Origin: Streptomyces sp. C10-9-1
GTDB taxonomy: Bacteria > Actinomycetota > Actinomycetes > Streptomycetales > Streptomycetaceae
Assembly (NCBI RefSeq): GCF_024497955.1
Contig: NZ_JANHKP010000018.1
Coordinates: 1 to 64,000 of the forward strand
Direction: 5' to 3'
DNA: 64,000 nt
Shown: positions 49,317-57,763 of the stretch, in pieces
Position numbering within the stretch: position 1 is the first letter of the stretch
Layout: each line of letters opens with the position of its first letter
Translations under genes and position numbers: made by a program
The notes under the pieces: model-generated
Databases searched by the model: none
Told to the model about the DNA's origin: nothing
Seen by the model: the letters and a program-made list of their open reading frames with translations, nothing else

Positions 49317-50315
49317 ATGCATGATGTGCCGCTGTGGCTGTGGATCGTGTTCGCCGCCACCGTGCTCGTGTCGCTCGCCGTCGACCTGCTGGCGCACCGG
49401 CAGGCGCATGTCATCGGCTTCCGGGAGGCCGCCGCCTGGAGCGCGGTCTGGGTCGGCCTGGCCCTGGCCTTCGGCGCGCTGGTCTTCCTGGTGGTGGGCA
49501 CGGGCGCGGGGGTCGAGTACACGACGGCGTGGCTGCTGGAGAAGAGCCTGTCGGTCGACAACCTCTTCGTCTTCGCCCTCATCTTCGGCTACTTCCGGGT
49601 GCCGCGCGCCTACCAGCACCGCGTCCTGTTCCTCGGCGTCCTCGGCGCCCTCGTCTTCCGGGGGATCTTCCTCACCGCCGGCGTGGCCGTGGTCAGCCGC
49701 TTCACCGCCGTCCTGTTCCTCTTCGCGGCCGTCCTCTTCTACAGCACCTTCAAGATCCTGCGGGGCGAGGACGAGGGCTTCGACCCCGGCCGGAGCCTGG
49801 CGGTCCGGGCGCTGCGCAGGGTGGTCCCGGTGCGCGACGACTACGAGGGAGCGCACTTCTTCGTGCGGGAGCAGGGCCGCCGGGTGGCCACTCCCCTGCT
49901 GGCCGTCGTGGCCGCGATCGAGGCGGCGGACCTGGTGTTCGCCGTCGACAGCGTGCCCGCGGTGCTCGCGGTGAGCAGCGACGCCTTCATCGTCTACACC
50001 AGCAACGCCTTCGCGATCCTCGGCCTGCGCGCCCTGTACTTCCTGCTCTCCGGGCTGCTCGACCGCTTCGAGTACCTGAACAAGGGGCTCGCCGTGATCC
50101 TGGGCTTCATCGGGGTCAAGCTGGTCCTCCAGGCGGCGCACGAGACGGTGAGCACCGCCGTCCCCGAGATCCCCTCGCCGGTCAGCCTCGCCGTCATCGT
50201 GGTGGTTCTGGCGGTGTCCGTGGCCGTCAGCATCCTGCACCCGCCGAAGCCCTCCGCTCCGGCGGAGGGCGATGCCCGGCGGCCCGCGTCCCGCGACGGC
50301 GACCCTCCCGGTTGA
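49317..50315 (+). CDS. TerC/Alx-family integral membrane protein
   Basis: A 332-residue protein with about nine membrane spans. The family signature EKSLSVDNLFVFALIFGYF (about 75-93), the repeat AIEAADLVFAVDSVPAVLAV (about 200-219) with acidic residues in the membrane, and SNAFAILGLRALYFLLSGLL are all present. TerC proteins are linked to metal-ion (manganese) efflux and tellurite resistance, and to metalation of exported proteins. GAGG lies eight bases before the ATG. No manganese riboswitch could be seen upstream. Confidence 0.93.
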   Translation: MHDVPLWLWIVFAATVLVSLAVDLLAHRQAHVIGFREAAAWSAVWVGLALAFGALVFLVVGTGAGVEYTTAWLLEKSLSVDNLFVFALIFGYFRVPRAYQHRVLFLGVLGALVFRGIFLTAGVAVVSRFTAVLFLFAAVLFYSTFKILRGEDEGFDPGRSLAVRALRRVVPVRDDYEGAHFFVREQGRRVATPLLAVVAAIEAADLVFAVDSVPAVLAVSSDAFIVYTSNAFAILGLRALYFLLSGLLDRFEYLNKGLAVILGFIGVKLVLQAAHETVSTAVPEIPSPVSLAVIVVVLAVSVAVSILHPPKPSAPAEGDARRPASRDGDPPG

Positions 50316-50393
50316 GGCAGCGCCCGGGGCGGGGGGCGCGCACCCGGGCAAAGGCCACCCCACCTCGTCACCAAAAGAGAGTAAAGTTGCGAT

Positions 50394-50618
50394 ATGTCCA
50401 AGAACGAGCGAGCCACCGAGAGCCGGAGCGGGCACCACTGCCCCGCCTGCCACCGGCCCGTGAGCGACGTGATCGAACGGCGCAAGTCCATGGGCGTGAC
50501 CGTCCCCGTATGGGTCGCGGGGCCGTGCCACAACCCCGAGTGCGCCGCGTACGTCCCGGAGCACACCGACATCACCTCGGTGCGCGGAAGCACCTGGCAC
50601 GCCGCCACCGACTGGTAG
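50394..50618 (+). CDS. Small zinc-ribbon protein
   Basis: A 74-residue protein with HHCPACHRPVSDVIERRK and then GPCHNPECAAY: two CxxC/CxxxxC pairs about 28 residues apart, a plausible zinc ribbon. I know of no function; similar short proteins are widespread in Streptomyces. TAAAGT sits exactly six bases before the ATG in an AT-richer patch and no ribosome site is convincing, so the message may be leaderless. Confidence 0.75.
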   Translation: MSKNERATESRSGHHCPACHRPVSDVIERRKSMGVTVPVWVAGPCHNPECAAYVPEHTDITSVRGSTWHAATDW

Positions 50619-50659
50619 CCGCGCCCTGCGGGGGCGGCCGGACCCGCGACCGGCCGGGT

Positions 50660-51376
50660 TCAGGCGCGCCCGGCCCGCCGGCAGCGCCGGCCGCGGGCGA
50701 GCAGGGCCTCCACCCGGGCGCCGACCTCCGCGGCCGAGCACACGGGCTCCGGGAAGGGGAGGCGGACGTCCTCGTGGCCGCGGGCGTACTCGAAGCGCAG
50801 GGTGAAGCCGAAGCGGTCCAGCGCGTAGGGGCGCACCGCGGCCCTCCCCTCGCGCACCCCCGGCGCCGCCAGGCGGCCGAGGTCGCGGACGACGTCCTGG
50901 TGGTCCCGGTCGAGATGGCCGAGCAGGGCGGCCTCCTGGAGGGCGAGCCCGTCGGGCGCGGCCGACTGCACCTCGCTCGGACCGACGGGCTCCACGCGCC
51001 CGTCCCGCTGGAGGCTCGCCCGCGCGAGGTCCAGCCTGAGCACCAGCACCCCCGGATCGTCCTGCACCACGGCCGGGGAGAGCTGGCCGAACAGCGCGAC
51101 CCGTGCCCGCACCCGGTCGCGGGCGCGCACGGGTGCGATGTCGGTGAACTCCGCCAGGGCCGCGAGCGCCCCGCGCGGGGAGCACGCCGCCTCGGCCGCG
51201 AGCGGGGTGTCGCCGGGTACGCGCAGCAGCAGCCGCCCGCGCTCGACGGCGTGCATGGCCACCAGGTCGTAGGAGGTCCCGGCGGTGGCCAGGCCGAGTG
51301 AGCCGGCGGCCGCGACGACGGAGCGGATCCGCTCGGCACGTGAGGGTTCGGCGACGCGGGCAGGGGCGAGGGCCAT
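50660..51376 (-). CDS. DUF2470 domain protein, iron-regulated
   Basis: A 238-residue protein. The C-terminal DUF2470 domain (about 155-225: EAALLGHLDRDHQDVVRDLG, LDRFGFTLRFE, DVRLPF) is the one found at the end of heme-utilisation proteins of the HugZ/split-barrel type, and the N-terminal half resembles a degenerate split barrel (RGRLLLRVPGDTPLAAEAA). A full iron box begins ten bases upstream of the ATG, so it should be expressed under iron starvation with the siderophore genes next door. A role in heme or siderophore iron release is plausible. Confidence 0.85.
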   Translation of the reverse strand: MALAPARVAEPSRAERIRSVVAAAGSLGLATAGTSYDLVAMHAVERGRLLLRVPGDTPLAAEAACSPRGALAALAEFTDIAPVRARDRVRARVALFGQLSPAVVQDDPGVLVLRLDLARASLQRDGRVEPVGPSEVQSAAPDGLALQEAALLGHLDRDHQDVVRDLGRLAAPGVREGRAAVRPYALDRFGFTLRFEYARGHEDVRLPFPEPVCSAAEVGARVEALLARGRRCRRAGRA

Positions 51377-51385
51377 TCCAACTCC

Positions 51386-51409
51386 TTAGGTTAGGCTTGC
51401 CTAACTTAG
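51386..51409. promoter_or_regulatory. Iron box of the DUF2470 gene
   Basis: TTAGGTTAGGCTTGCCTAA (51386-51404) followed by CTTAG matches the DmdR1/IdeR/DtxR consensus at 16 of 19 positions. Its core TTAGGC-TT-GCCTAA is a perfect dyad. Iron-loaded regulator should repress the gene. Confidence 0.88.
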
Positions 51410-51473
51410 CACCCCGGATACGACTCCCCGCCACCGCCCGCTCCCCCGGGCTCCGGCCCCCGTCGCCGCGCCG

Positions 51474-52727
51474 TCAGACGAACCGGAAGCCGGGCGGAGG
51501 GTGCATCAGGAAGTCGCGGTGGGAGATGTTCCAGGCGTAGGCGCCCGCCATCGCGAAGACCACCCGGTCCCCCGCCCTCAGCCCCGGCGCCGCCACCGCC
51601 CTGGCCAGCACGTCCTTCGGCGTGCACAGCTGACCGGCCACCGTGACGTGCCCGCCCGCGGCCGCGGGCCGGGGCCAGGGGTGCCCCCACTCCTCCACGG
51701 CGACCACGGCCGCGGGCTGGTCGTGGCCCTTGGCCGCGGGAGTGCGCAGGTGGTGGGTGCCCCCGCGCACCACGGCCACGTCCTCGCCGTGGCTGCGTTT
51801 GACGTCCAGCACCTCCGTGACGTACCAGCCGCAGTAGGCCGTCAGGGAGCGGCCGGGCTCGATACGCAGCCGCAGCCCCGGGTGGGTGCGCGCGAGGCGC
51901 GCGAGGCCCGCTCCGTAGCCCTCCCAGTCGAAGCGCCCGCCCGGCCGGCCGTAGTCCACGGCCATGCCGCCGCCCACGACGGCCTCCGGCGCGGCCAGCC
52001 GGTGGCGGGCGGCCAGGTCCGCCGCTGCCCGCGCCACGGCCCGTGCGACCCGCAGCAGGGTGGGTGCGTCCAGGCCGCTGGCCAGGTGGGCGTGGATCCC
52101 GGCCGGGACGAGGCCCGGGCAGTCCCCGGCCAGCAGGCGCAGGGCCTCGGACGCCTCCTCCAGGGACATGCCGAAGGGCGAGGGGCGGCCGCCCATGGTC
52201 AGGGCGCTGCCGCTCAGCACCCCGTGGTCGACCGGCACGTCGACACGCAGCAGCACCCGCACCGGCGGCCGTCCCGCCGAGGCGGTGCGGGCGGCGAGCG
52301 CCGCGAGCATCCGCACCTCGTGGAGGCTCTCGGCGTGGATGCGCTCCACCCCCGCCCCCAGGGCGGCGGAGAGTTCCGCGGGGGTCTTTCCGGGGCCGGA
52401 GAAGGCGAGCGGGTGGCCGGGGGCGGCCGCGCGGACGTGCTCCAGTTCGCCGCCCGAGGACACCTCGTAGCCGTCGGTGAAGGGTTCCAGAGCGGCCAGG
52501 ATCGCGGGCTCCGGGTTGGCCTTCGCCGCGTAGTACAGCTCCACCGCCGGCGGCAGCGCGCGGCGGACCGAGGCCGCGTGGGTGCGCAGGGCCGTCAGGT
52601 CGTAGACGTAGCACGGCAGTTCCCCCGGGCGCAGCGCCCCGGCGGCGGCGCGCACGGAAGGGGTCAGCAGCTCGGCCGCCGACGGCTCGTCCTCGGTGGC
52701 GGGCACGCCGCCGGGCTCGGGGGTCAC
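51474..52727 (-). CDS. Type III PLP-dependent decarboxylase, siderophore locus
   Basis: A 417-residue alanine-racemase-fold decarboxylase of the ornithine/diaminopimelate group. The PLP lysine is in VELYYAAKANPEPAILAALE (Lys about 68), GIHAHLASGLDAPTLLRVAR and GGGMAVDYGR bind phosphate, and GQLCTPKDVLARAV provides the C-terminal active-site Cys. SbnH of staphyloferrin B is a comparable enzyme. It probably makes the diamine unit of the siderophore, or decarboxylates a citryl-amino acid intermediate. GTG start overlaps the preceding synthetase stop as GTGA. Confidence 0.9.
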   Translation of the reverse strand: MTPEPGGVPATEDEPSAAELLTPSVRAAAGALRPGELPCYVYDLTALRTHAASVRRALPPAVELYYAAKANPEPAILAALEPFTDGYEVSSGGELEHVRAAAPGHPLAFSGPGKTPAELSAALGAGVERIHAESLHEVRMLAALAARTASAGRPPVRVLLRVDVPVDHGVLSGSALTMGGRPSPFGMSLEEASEALRLLAGDCPGLVPAGIHAHLASGLDAPTLLRVARAVARAAADLAARHRLAAPEAVVGGGMAVDYGRPGGRFDWEGYGAGLARLARTHPGLRLRIEPGRSLTAYCGWYVTEVLDVKRSHGEDVAVVRGGTHHLRTPAAKGHDQPAAVVAVEEWGHPWPRPAAAGGHVTVAGQLCTPKDVLARAVAAPGLRAGDRVVFAMAGAYAWNISHRDFLMHPPPGFRFV

Positions 52728-54463
52728 AGGGCGCCTCCGGGGGTCAGGGGGGAGGGAAGCCGCACGTAGGCGGCGTCGCGGTCGGCCTCGCGCCGCCAGC
52801 GGGTCAGCAGGTTCGCCTTGGCCGGCAGCGGCGCACCGGCGAGCAGCGCCGCCGTCGGCGGCGGGTCGCCCAGGGCGCGGGAGGCGCGGGCCACGACGCG
52901 GCGCACCTGCCCCCACAGCGCGGGCTCCAGCCCGGGGTCCAGGTCGGCGAGGGCGGCGAGGACCTCGGCGGCGTGGTTGACCAGCAGGCAGTAGACCACC
53001 CGGTCCCAGCCGCGCGCCGCGTCGTAGGTCAGCGGTCCGGCCACGTCGCCCGGCAGCGCGGCCAGTGCCTCGCGGTGGTGCCCGGGGAGCAGCTTGACGC
53101 CCTCCAGGTCCCGGAAGAGGACCCGCAGGGGCATGCCGTCCCGCCCGACGCAGACGACGACGTTCTGAAGGTGCGGTTCGAGCACGATCCCGTGGCGCAC
53201 GTAGGCGGTGAGCACCGGCGGGATCAGCAGCTCCGTGTAGCGGGCCCACCATTCGGCGGTCCGGCGCCGGTCGGCGCCCGCCAGCAGGCGGGAGACGTGT
53301 CCGGGGCCCGTGGGGTACTCCCCCGCCACGTCCGCGGCGAGCAGGGGCACGGCCCCCGGCGGGGTGACGGGGGCGAGGCCGTCGCGGACGATGACGCCGA
53401 AGCCCTCCAGCAGGCGGCGGTCGGGGCGGCCGTCCCGCCCCGGCAGGGCGAGCGAGCGGTAGGCGGGCTCGCGCAGCACCGCGCAGCCGGGGTGGCTGCG
53501 CTCCAGGTCCGCGAAGGCGGGGGCGAGCAGGCGGGTGAGGGCGACGGCCCCGGCGAGCTCGTAGTGGGCGTTCTTGCGGACGCAGTTGGTGATGCGCACG
53601 TCCAGGCTGAACTTCAGGAACGCGCTGCCGTCGTAGACCGTGCGCACCGAGGCGGTCGGGGCGACCGGGTGGGCGGTGGCGCCGAGGTCGAGGACGTCGC
53701 CCCGCTCCAGGGCGGCGGCAAGGACCGGGTGGGAGCCGAGCATGCCGGCCTGCCAGGGGTGCGCCGGAAGCAGCCGGTATCCGGGGGGTGCCCCGCCGAG
53801 CCGGTCGAGCGGGCCGAGGCCGCCGGGGGCGGCGGTGTCCTCGGCGGTGAGGTCCGCGCGGACGGCGAGCAGCCGCAGCGGGAAGCGGGCGCCCTCCTCG
53901 GGCGCGTAGGCGGCCCAGGCGGCGGGGTCCGCGCCGTGCGCCTTGGGGGTGGGGTGGAAGCGGTGGCCGAGCAGCAGGGACTGCTCGGAGGCGAGGTAGG
54001 CGCCGAGCGGGTCGCCGCCGGGGACGGCGGGGGCCTCCGCGGGCGAGCGGCGGGCGAGGGTGCCGGCGACGGCCCGGTGACTGGCTGCCACCTGGTCGAG
54101 GAACTCCTCGTTGGCCGTGCCCGTGCGGGAGCAGAGCTCGGCGTGCACCAGCTCGGCCAGCCGCCGCCAGCCGACGTCCCGCCACCCGCCGCCCGACGGG
54201 GGCTCCAGCGCGCTGACGGGTCCGGTGAAGCGGTGGGCGCCGATCAGCGAGGTGCGGCGCAGCGCCACGCCCAGCCGGATGTCGCGGTGGGTGAGCCGCA
54301 TCAGCAGGCGGCCGTCGGCGAGGACCCGGTCCCCGGGCGCCACGGCCTCGCGCAGCAGGCAGTTGAGCAGGGTGTGGGCGACGGCCTCGTCCGCGGTGGG
54401 CAGGCGCGGGGGCGCGCCGGACCGCCGGCGGGACGTGGTGGTGCTGGGCATCGGGGTGGTCAT
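52724..54463 (-). CDS. IucA/IucC-family NIS siderophore synthetase (second)
   Basis: A 579-residue ATP-dependent synthetase that joins a carboxylate such as citrate to an amine or alcohol. Conserved blocks: LLGHRFHPTPKAHGADPAAW (about 148-167, ATP loop), SLDVRITNCVRKNAHYELAG, GIVLEPHLQNVVVCVG and LFRDLEGVKLLPGHH. The ATG overlaps the preceding synthetase stop as ATGA. Two NIS synthetases in one operon usually act in sequence on the two ends of the acid. The product cannot be named from sequence. Confidence 0.93.
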   Translation of the reverse strand: MTTPMPSTTTSRRRSGAPPRLPTADEAVAHTLLNCLLREAVAPGDRVLADGRLLMRLTHRDIRLGVALRRTSLIGAHRFTGPVSALEPPSGGGWRDVGWRRLAELVHAELCSRTGTANEEFLDQVAASHRAVAGTLARRSPAEAPAVPGGDPLGAYLASEQSLLLGHRFHPTPKAHGADPAAWAAYAPEEGARFPLRLLAVRADLTAEDTAAPGGLGPLDRLGGAPPGYRLLPAHPWQAGMLGSHPVLAAALERGDVLDLGATAHPVAPTASVRTVYDGSAFLKFSLDVRITNCVRKNAHYELAGAVALTRLLAPAFADLERSHPGCAVLREPAYRSLALPGRDGRPDRRLLEGFGVIVRDGLAPVTPPGAVPLLAADVAGEYPTGPGHVSRLLAGADRRRTAEWWARYTELLIPPVLTAYVRHGIVLEPHLQNVVVCVGRDGMPLRVLFRDLEGVKLLPGHHREALAALPGDVAGPLTYDAARGWDRVVYCLLVNHAAEVLAALADLDPGLEPALWGQVRRVVARASRALGDPPPTAALLAGAPLPAKANLLTRWRREADRDAAYVRLPSPLTPGGAL

Positions 54464-56292
54464 GCCTTCCGGAGCAGGTAGTTGGGGCCGGTGGTGTAGT
54501 GCTTGTTGATGTCGGTGGCCCCCGAGCGGGCCTTGGTCAGCAGGGTGCCCGCCGTGACCATCGCCTTGACCGGCAGCTCCGGGGCGTGGAGGAGGCGGGC
54601 GCGCAGCACCTCGGCCGCGGCCGGGAGGCCGTCGGCGGCCGGGTACGCGGCGGCCGTCCGGTCCAGTGACTCGCGGAGCCTGTCGCGTACCAGGGCCAGC
54701 AGGGCGTCCGGGCGGGCGGCGCCGCGGGCGCCGAGGCCGAAGGCGAGGGCTCCGGCGCACAGGTGGACGGTGATGGCCGTGAACAGGTCGGTGACGGGCC
54801 CGTCACCGGTGACGCACACCCGCCGGTCGGCGAAGCCCAGCCGGTCGGCGTTCCACTCGCCGCCGCCGAGCGCCGCGGTCAGCCGGCGGGTGTTGACCCG
54901 CGGGCCGTCGTTGTCCTTGAGCAGCAGCCGCGGCCCTTCGGCGCCGCCGAGGACCAGCGAGACGTTCTGCTGGTGCGACTCCAGGGCGATGCCGTGGGCG
55001 AACAGGGTGGTCTGCCAGTCGAAGAGGAGGGTGAGCAGGGCGTCCACCAGGGCGGTGACGTCGCCGCCGTGGAAGCGGTCGGCGAGGGCCGCGGCCACCG
55101 GGCGCCCGTCGGGGGCGGGGGCCGGCAGAGCGGCGAGCGGCAGGACGACGGCCTGCTCCAGGCCGGCGGGCTGGACGCGGCGCAGCACGGCGAGCAGTTC
55201 GTGCCCGGCGTGGGCCCAGCGGGTCTCGTCGGCGAGCAGGATCCGTCCCGCGAAGCGGGGTGTGCGGGCGAGGACCCGGGCGAGCAGCCGCTGTCCGGCC
55301 GCGCCGTCGCGCAGCGAGGCCGGGGTGATGGTGCGCCGGTTGAGCAGCCCCAGGGTGGAGGTGGCCAGCGGCAGTTTGAGGTGTTCCGCGGGCCGGGAGG
55401 CCAGCGCGACGGTCCGCGTCGACAGGGTCGGCACCACGTCCAGCAGGGGGCGTTCGACGGGCACGGCCCGGTCGGCCAGTCCCGTGGCGGCGAGGGCATC
55501 GTGCAGGGGGCCGGACCAGGTCATCGGGTGGACGGGCAGGAGTACGTGGCTGTCGTGGAGCCGGTCGGGCAGGCCCGCCTCCGCCGGGGTCGGCCAGCCC
55601 TCCCCCGGCCGCCCGGCGGCGCCGGGGGCGTGGACGACGTGCTCGGCGGGCAGGGCGAGCCAGCGCAGCGCGAACCCGGGATGGAACTCCGGTGCCCAGG
55701 AGCGGAGTTCGTCCGCCCCCATGCCCCGTCTGCCGCGTGCGACGGGGTGGACGGGGTGGTCGGTGCGGGCGGCCAGGGTGTCGTGGGCGAGGCTGCCCCG
55801 GTGGCCGTGCCAGTACGCGGGGTCGGGCCCGTGGACCTCGGCGAGGCGGGCCAGGACGGCCGCGTCCGTCGCGGAGTGCAGGCGCCGGGCCAGCAGGTCC
55901 TGGTCGCACTCCTCGGCGAAGGCGCGGTACCCGGGGGCGTCCCCGGGGGCGGCGAGGCGTGCGAGCGCGTCGAGGACCGCGCCGGTGGAGGCCAGGTCCC
56001 GGCCGCCGGGCTCCTGGCGCAGCAATGGCAGCCGCGCGGTCCAGCGGCTCTGGAAGCCGTCCTCGCGCACGGGCAGGAGCAGGGCCCGGCCCTCTCCGGT
56101 GGGCAGCCGCAGCCAGGGGCCGTCGGACAGGACGACCAGCGTGCTGCGGGTACGCAGCCCGCCGACGTCCTCCCTCAGCAGGGCGCCGAGCACCCGCAGC
56201 AGCTGCGTCCGGGCTGCCGGGTCGGTGCGTGCGGGGGCCGTGTCGGGGCCGGGGAGCGCCGGGCCGGTCCCGCGGGCGGGTGCGCCGGTCAC
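54460..56292 (-). CDS. IucA/IucC-family NIS siderophore synthetase (first)
   Basis: A 610-residue NIS synthetase. The ATP loop reads RTDHPVHPVARGRRGMGADE, in place of the usual HPxHPxxK; the Lys is Arg. Other blocks are HDSHVLLPVHPMTW, LKLPLATSTLGLLNRRTITP, GIALESHQQNVSLVL and LLLKDNDGPRVNTRRL. A C-terminal FhuF/ferric reductase-like helical domain (LPVKAMVTAGTLLTKARSG, NKHYTTGPNYL) follows as in the family. GTG start overlaps the ATP-grasp gene stop as GTGA. Confidence 0.93.
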   Translation of the reverse strand: MTGAPARGTGPALPGPDTAPARTDPAARTQLLRVLGALLREDVGGLRTRSTLVVLSDGPWLRLPTGEGRALLLPVREDGFQSRWTARLPLLRQEPGGRDLASTGAVLDALARLAAPGDAPGYRAFAEECDQDLLARRLHSATDAAVLARLAEVHGPDPAYWHGHRGSLAHDTLAARTDHPVHPVARGRRGMGADELRSWAPEFHPGFALRWLALPAEHVVHAPGAAGRPGEGWPTPAEAGLPDRLHDSHVLLPVHPMTWSGPLHDALAATGLADRAVPVERPLLDVVPTLSTRTVALASRPAEHLKLPLATSTLGLLNRRTITPASLRDGAAGQRLLARVLARTPRFAGRILLADETRWAHAGHELLAVLRRVQPAGLEQAVVLPLAALPAPAPDGRPVAAALADRFHGGDVTALVDALLTLLFDWQTTLFAHGIALESHQQNVSLVLGGAEGPRLLLKDNDGPRVNTRRLTAALGGGEWNADRLGFADRRVCVTGDGPVTDLFTAITVHLCAGALAFGLGARGAARPDALLALVRDRLRESLDRTAAAYPAADGLPAAAEVLRARLLHAPELPVKAMVTAGTLLTKARSGATDINKHYTTGPNYLLRKA

Positions 56293-57491
56293 GGGGCGAT
56301 CTCCCAGCGGGCCCCGGCGAGGAAGGCGTCCGCCGCCCGGTCGACCTCGGCGGCCCCGGGGCCGATGGTGCGCAGGACTCCGAGGTAGTCGCGGTTGGTG
56401 CGGTGCAGCGGGTGGTGCTCCCCGGGGCGCCGCAGCGGGCGGTAGGTCTGGTGCAGTCCGTTCTCCCGGCGGTCCATCGGCTCCGGGGCGGCGACGAGGG
56501 TCCCGGAGCGGTCCGCGCAGGGGTAGTCGATCCGGGCGGCCCGGTCCGCGGGGAGCTCCGGGGCGGCGGGCAGTGCGCGGCCGAGGTGGACGGAGAGGAT
56601 GCGGTCGAAGAGGGGGATGCCGAGGAGGTCGGCGAGGAGCAGGTCGCACTGGTCGCCGGCGGCACGGTAGTTGACCTCCACGAGGCGGACCCGTTCCTCG
56701 TGGAGCACGAACTCGGTGTGGCAGGCGCCGAACCCGACGCCGAGGGCCGCCAGGCGCGCGAGCACCTGCTCGCGTACCGGCGCGGGGTGGTGCGGGACGT
56801 AGGTCATCCGCTCCTCGATGAAGTGCGGCGGCGGCGACAGCCGGGTGCGGAAGCCGCCGAGCAGGTGCAGCAGCCGCCCGTCGCCGAGGGTCTCCAGGGT
56901 GTGCAGTCCACCGGGAAGGTACTCCTCGACCAGCAGGGCGTCGGCAGGGCGGCGCACCCGTATCCGATCGCAGAGCCGCCGCAGCTCGGCCGCGTCCCCG
57001 GCGAGCACGACGTCCTCGCTGGCCACGCCTTCCCGGGGCTTGAGGACGCACGGGTAGGGCACGGCGGCGGCCTCGGCACGGGCCGCCGGGTCCTGGCCGG
57101 GGAGCACTTCCGCGGACCGCACCGGCTCCACCCCGGCGGCGTCGAGGCGGCGGCGCATCTCGGCCTTGTCCTTGGTGCGCAGCGCGGCCCGCCAGTCCTT
57201 CGCGGGGAGGCCGAAGTAGGCGGCCGCGAGAGCCCCCTGCATCTGGAGGTGGTCGCTGTTGGTGAAGACGCCGTCCGCCCGGCGCCCGCCCGCGATGCGG
57301 CTGATCACGGCGCGGTGGTCGCGGACGTCGCAGCCCTCGACCCGGACGTGGTCGCCCAGGGGGCCGGTTTCGCCCCAGGGGCCGGGCCGGTCGGTGAGCA
57401 GGGTGACGGACAGGCCCAGGCGGCCGGCGGCGGGGAGGAACCCGTCGAGGACCGAGTCGGTCGGGTTCAGGGCGAGCAGGTAGAGCTGCAT
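56289..57491 (-). CDS. ATP-grasp ligase, siderophore operon
   Basis: A 400-residue carboxylate-amine ligase of the ATP-grasp superfamily. The pre-ATP-grasp domain (about 1-95) contains GVFTNSDHLQMQGALAAAYF; the grasp domain has PYPCVLKPREGVASEDVVLA, DALLVEEYLPGGLHTLETLG and the magnesium-binding RVRLVEVNYRAAGDQCDLLL. It probably forms an amide between the siderophore acid and an amino acid. ATG at 57491 is taken as start. It is first in the operon, 98 bases from a strong iron box. ATP-grasp enzymes are uncommon in NIS loci. Confidence 0.88.
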   Translation of the reverse strand: MQLYLLALNPTDSVLDGFLPAAGRLGLSVTLLTDRPGPWGETGPLGDHVRVEGCDVRDHRAVISRIAGGRRADGVFTNSDHLQMQGALAAAYFGLPAKDWRAALRTKDKAEMRRRLDAAGVEPVRSAEVLPGQDPAARAEAAAVPYPCVLKPREGVASEDVVLAGDAAELRRLCDRIRVRRPADALLVEEYLPGGLHTLETLGDGRLLHLLGGFRTRLSPPPHFIEERMTYVPHHPAPVREQVLARLAALGVGFGACHTEFVLHEERVRLVEVNYRAAGDQCDLLLADLLGIPLFDRILSVHLGRALPAAPELPADRAARIDYPCADRSGTLVAAPEPMDRRENGLHQTYRPLRRPGEHHPLHRTNRDYLGVLRTIGPGAAEVDRAADAFLAGARWEIAP

Positions 57492-57588
57492 GGGGCGGAC
57501 CACTTCCGGCGGTCGAGCGCGGCGGGGAGCGCGGAGCGGGGAGTCGGGACCGAGGCGGGGACGGCCCGGACCGGAGAACGGACCGAGC

Positions 57589-57607
57589 TTAGGTTAGGCA
57601 AGCCTAA
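57589..57607. promoter_or_regulatory. Iron box of the siderophore operon
   Basis: TTAGGTTAGGCAAGCCTAA matches the DmdR/IdeR consensus at 16 of 19 positions. Its core TTAGGC-AA-GCCTAA is the reverse complement of the core upstream of the DUF2470 gene. It lies between the divergent ATP-grasp operon and FhuF-like gene. Confidence 0.88.
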
Positions 57608-57664
57608 TGGCGCCAACTGGCGGCGCGCCGCGCCGCGTTGGGCCGAGGAGGCCCGACCCGGTAG

Positions 57665-57683
57665 TAAGGTGAGCCTTCCCTCA
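57665..57683. promoter_or_regulatory. Second, weaker iron box near the FhuF-like gene
   Basis: TAAGGTGAGCCTTCCCTCA matches the reverse-strand iron-box consensus at 15 of 19 positions, 81 bases before the FhuF-like start. It may give that gene its own iron control. Confidence 0.55.
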
Positions 57684-57763
57684 GGTCGCGACCCGCGGAC
57701 GGTGGCCGTCCCGCGCCGGACCGCGTCCGCCCCTCTGCCGATCCACCCCTCCCGGGAGCTCCC

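Noticed and set aside
34987..50315. TerB and TerC as parts of one tellurite-resistance system
   Set aside because: The two genes are 14 kb apart in unrelated units, with no TerD, TerA or TerE genes nearby.
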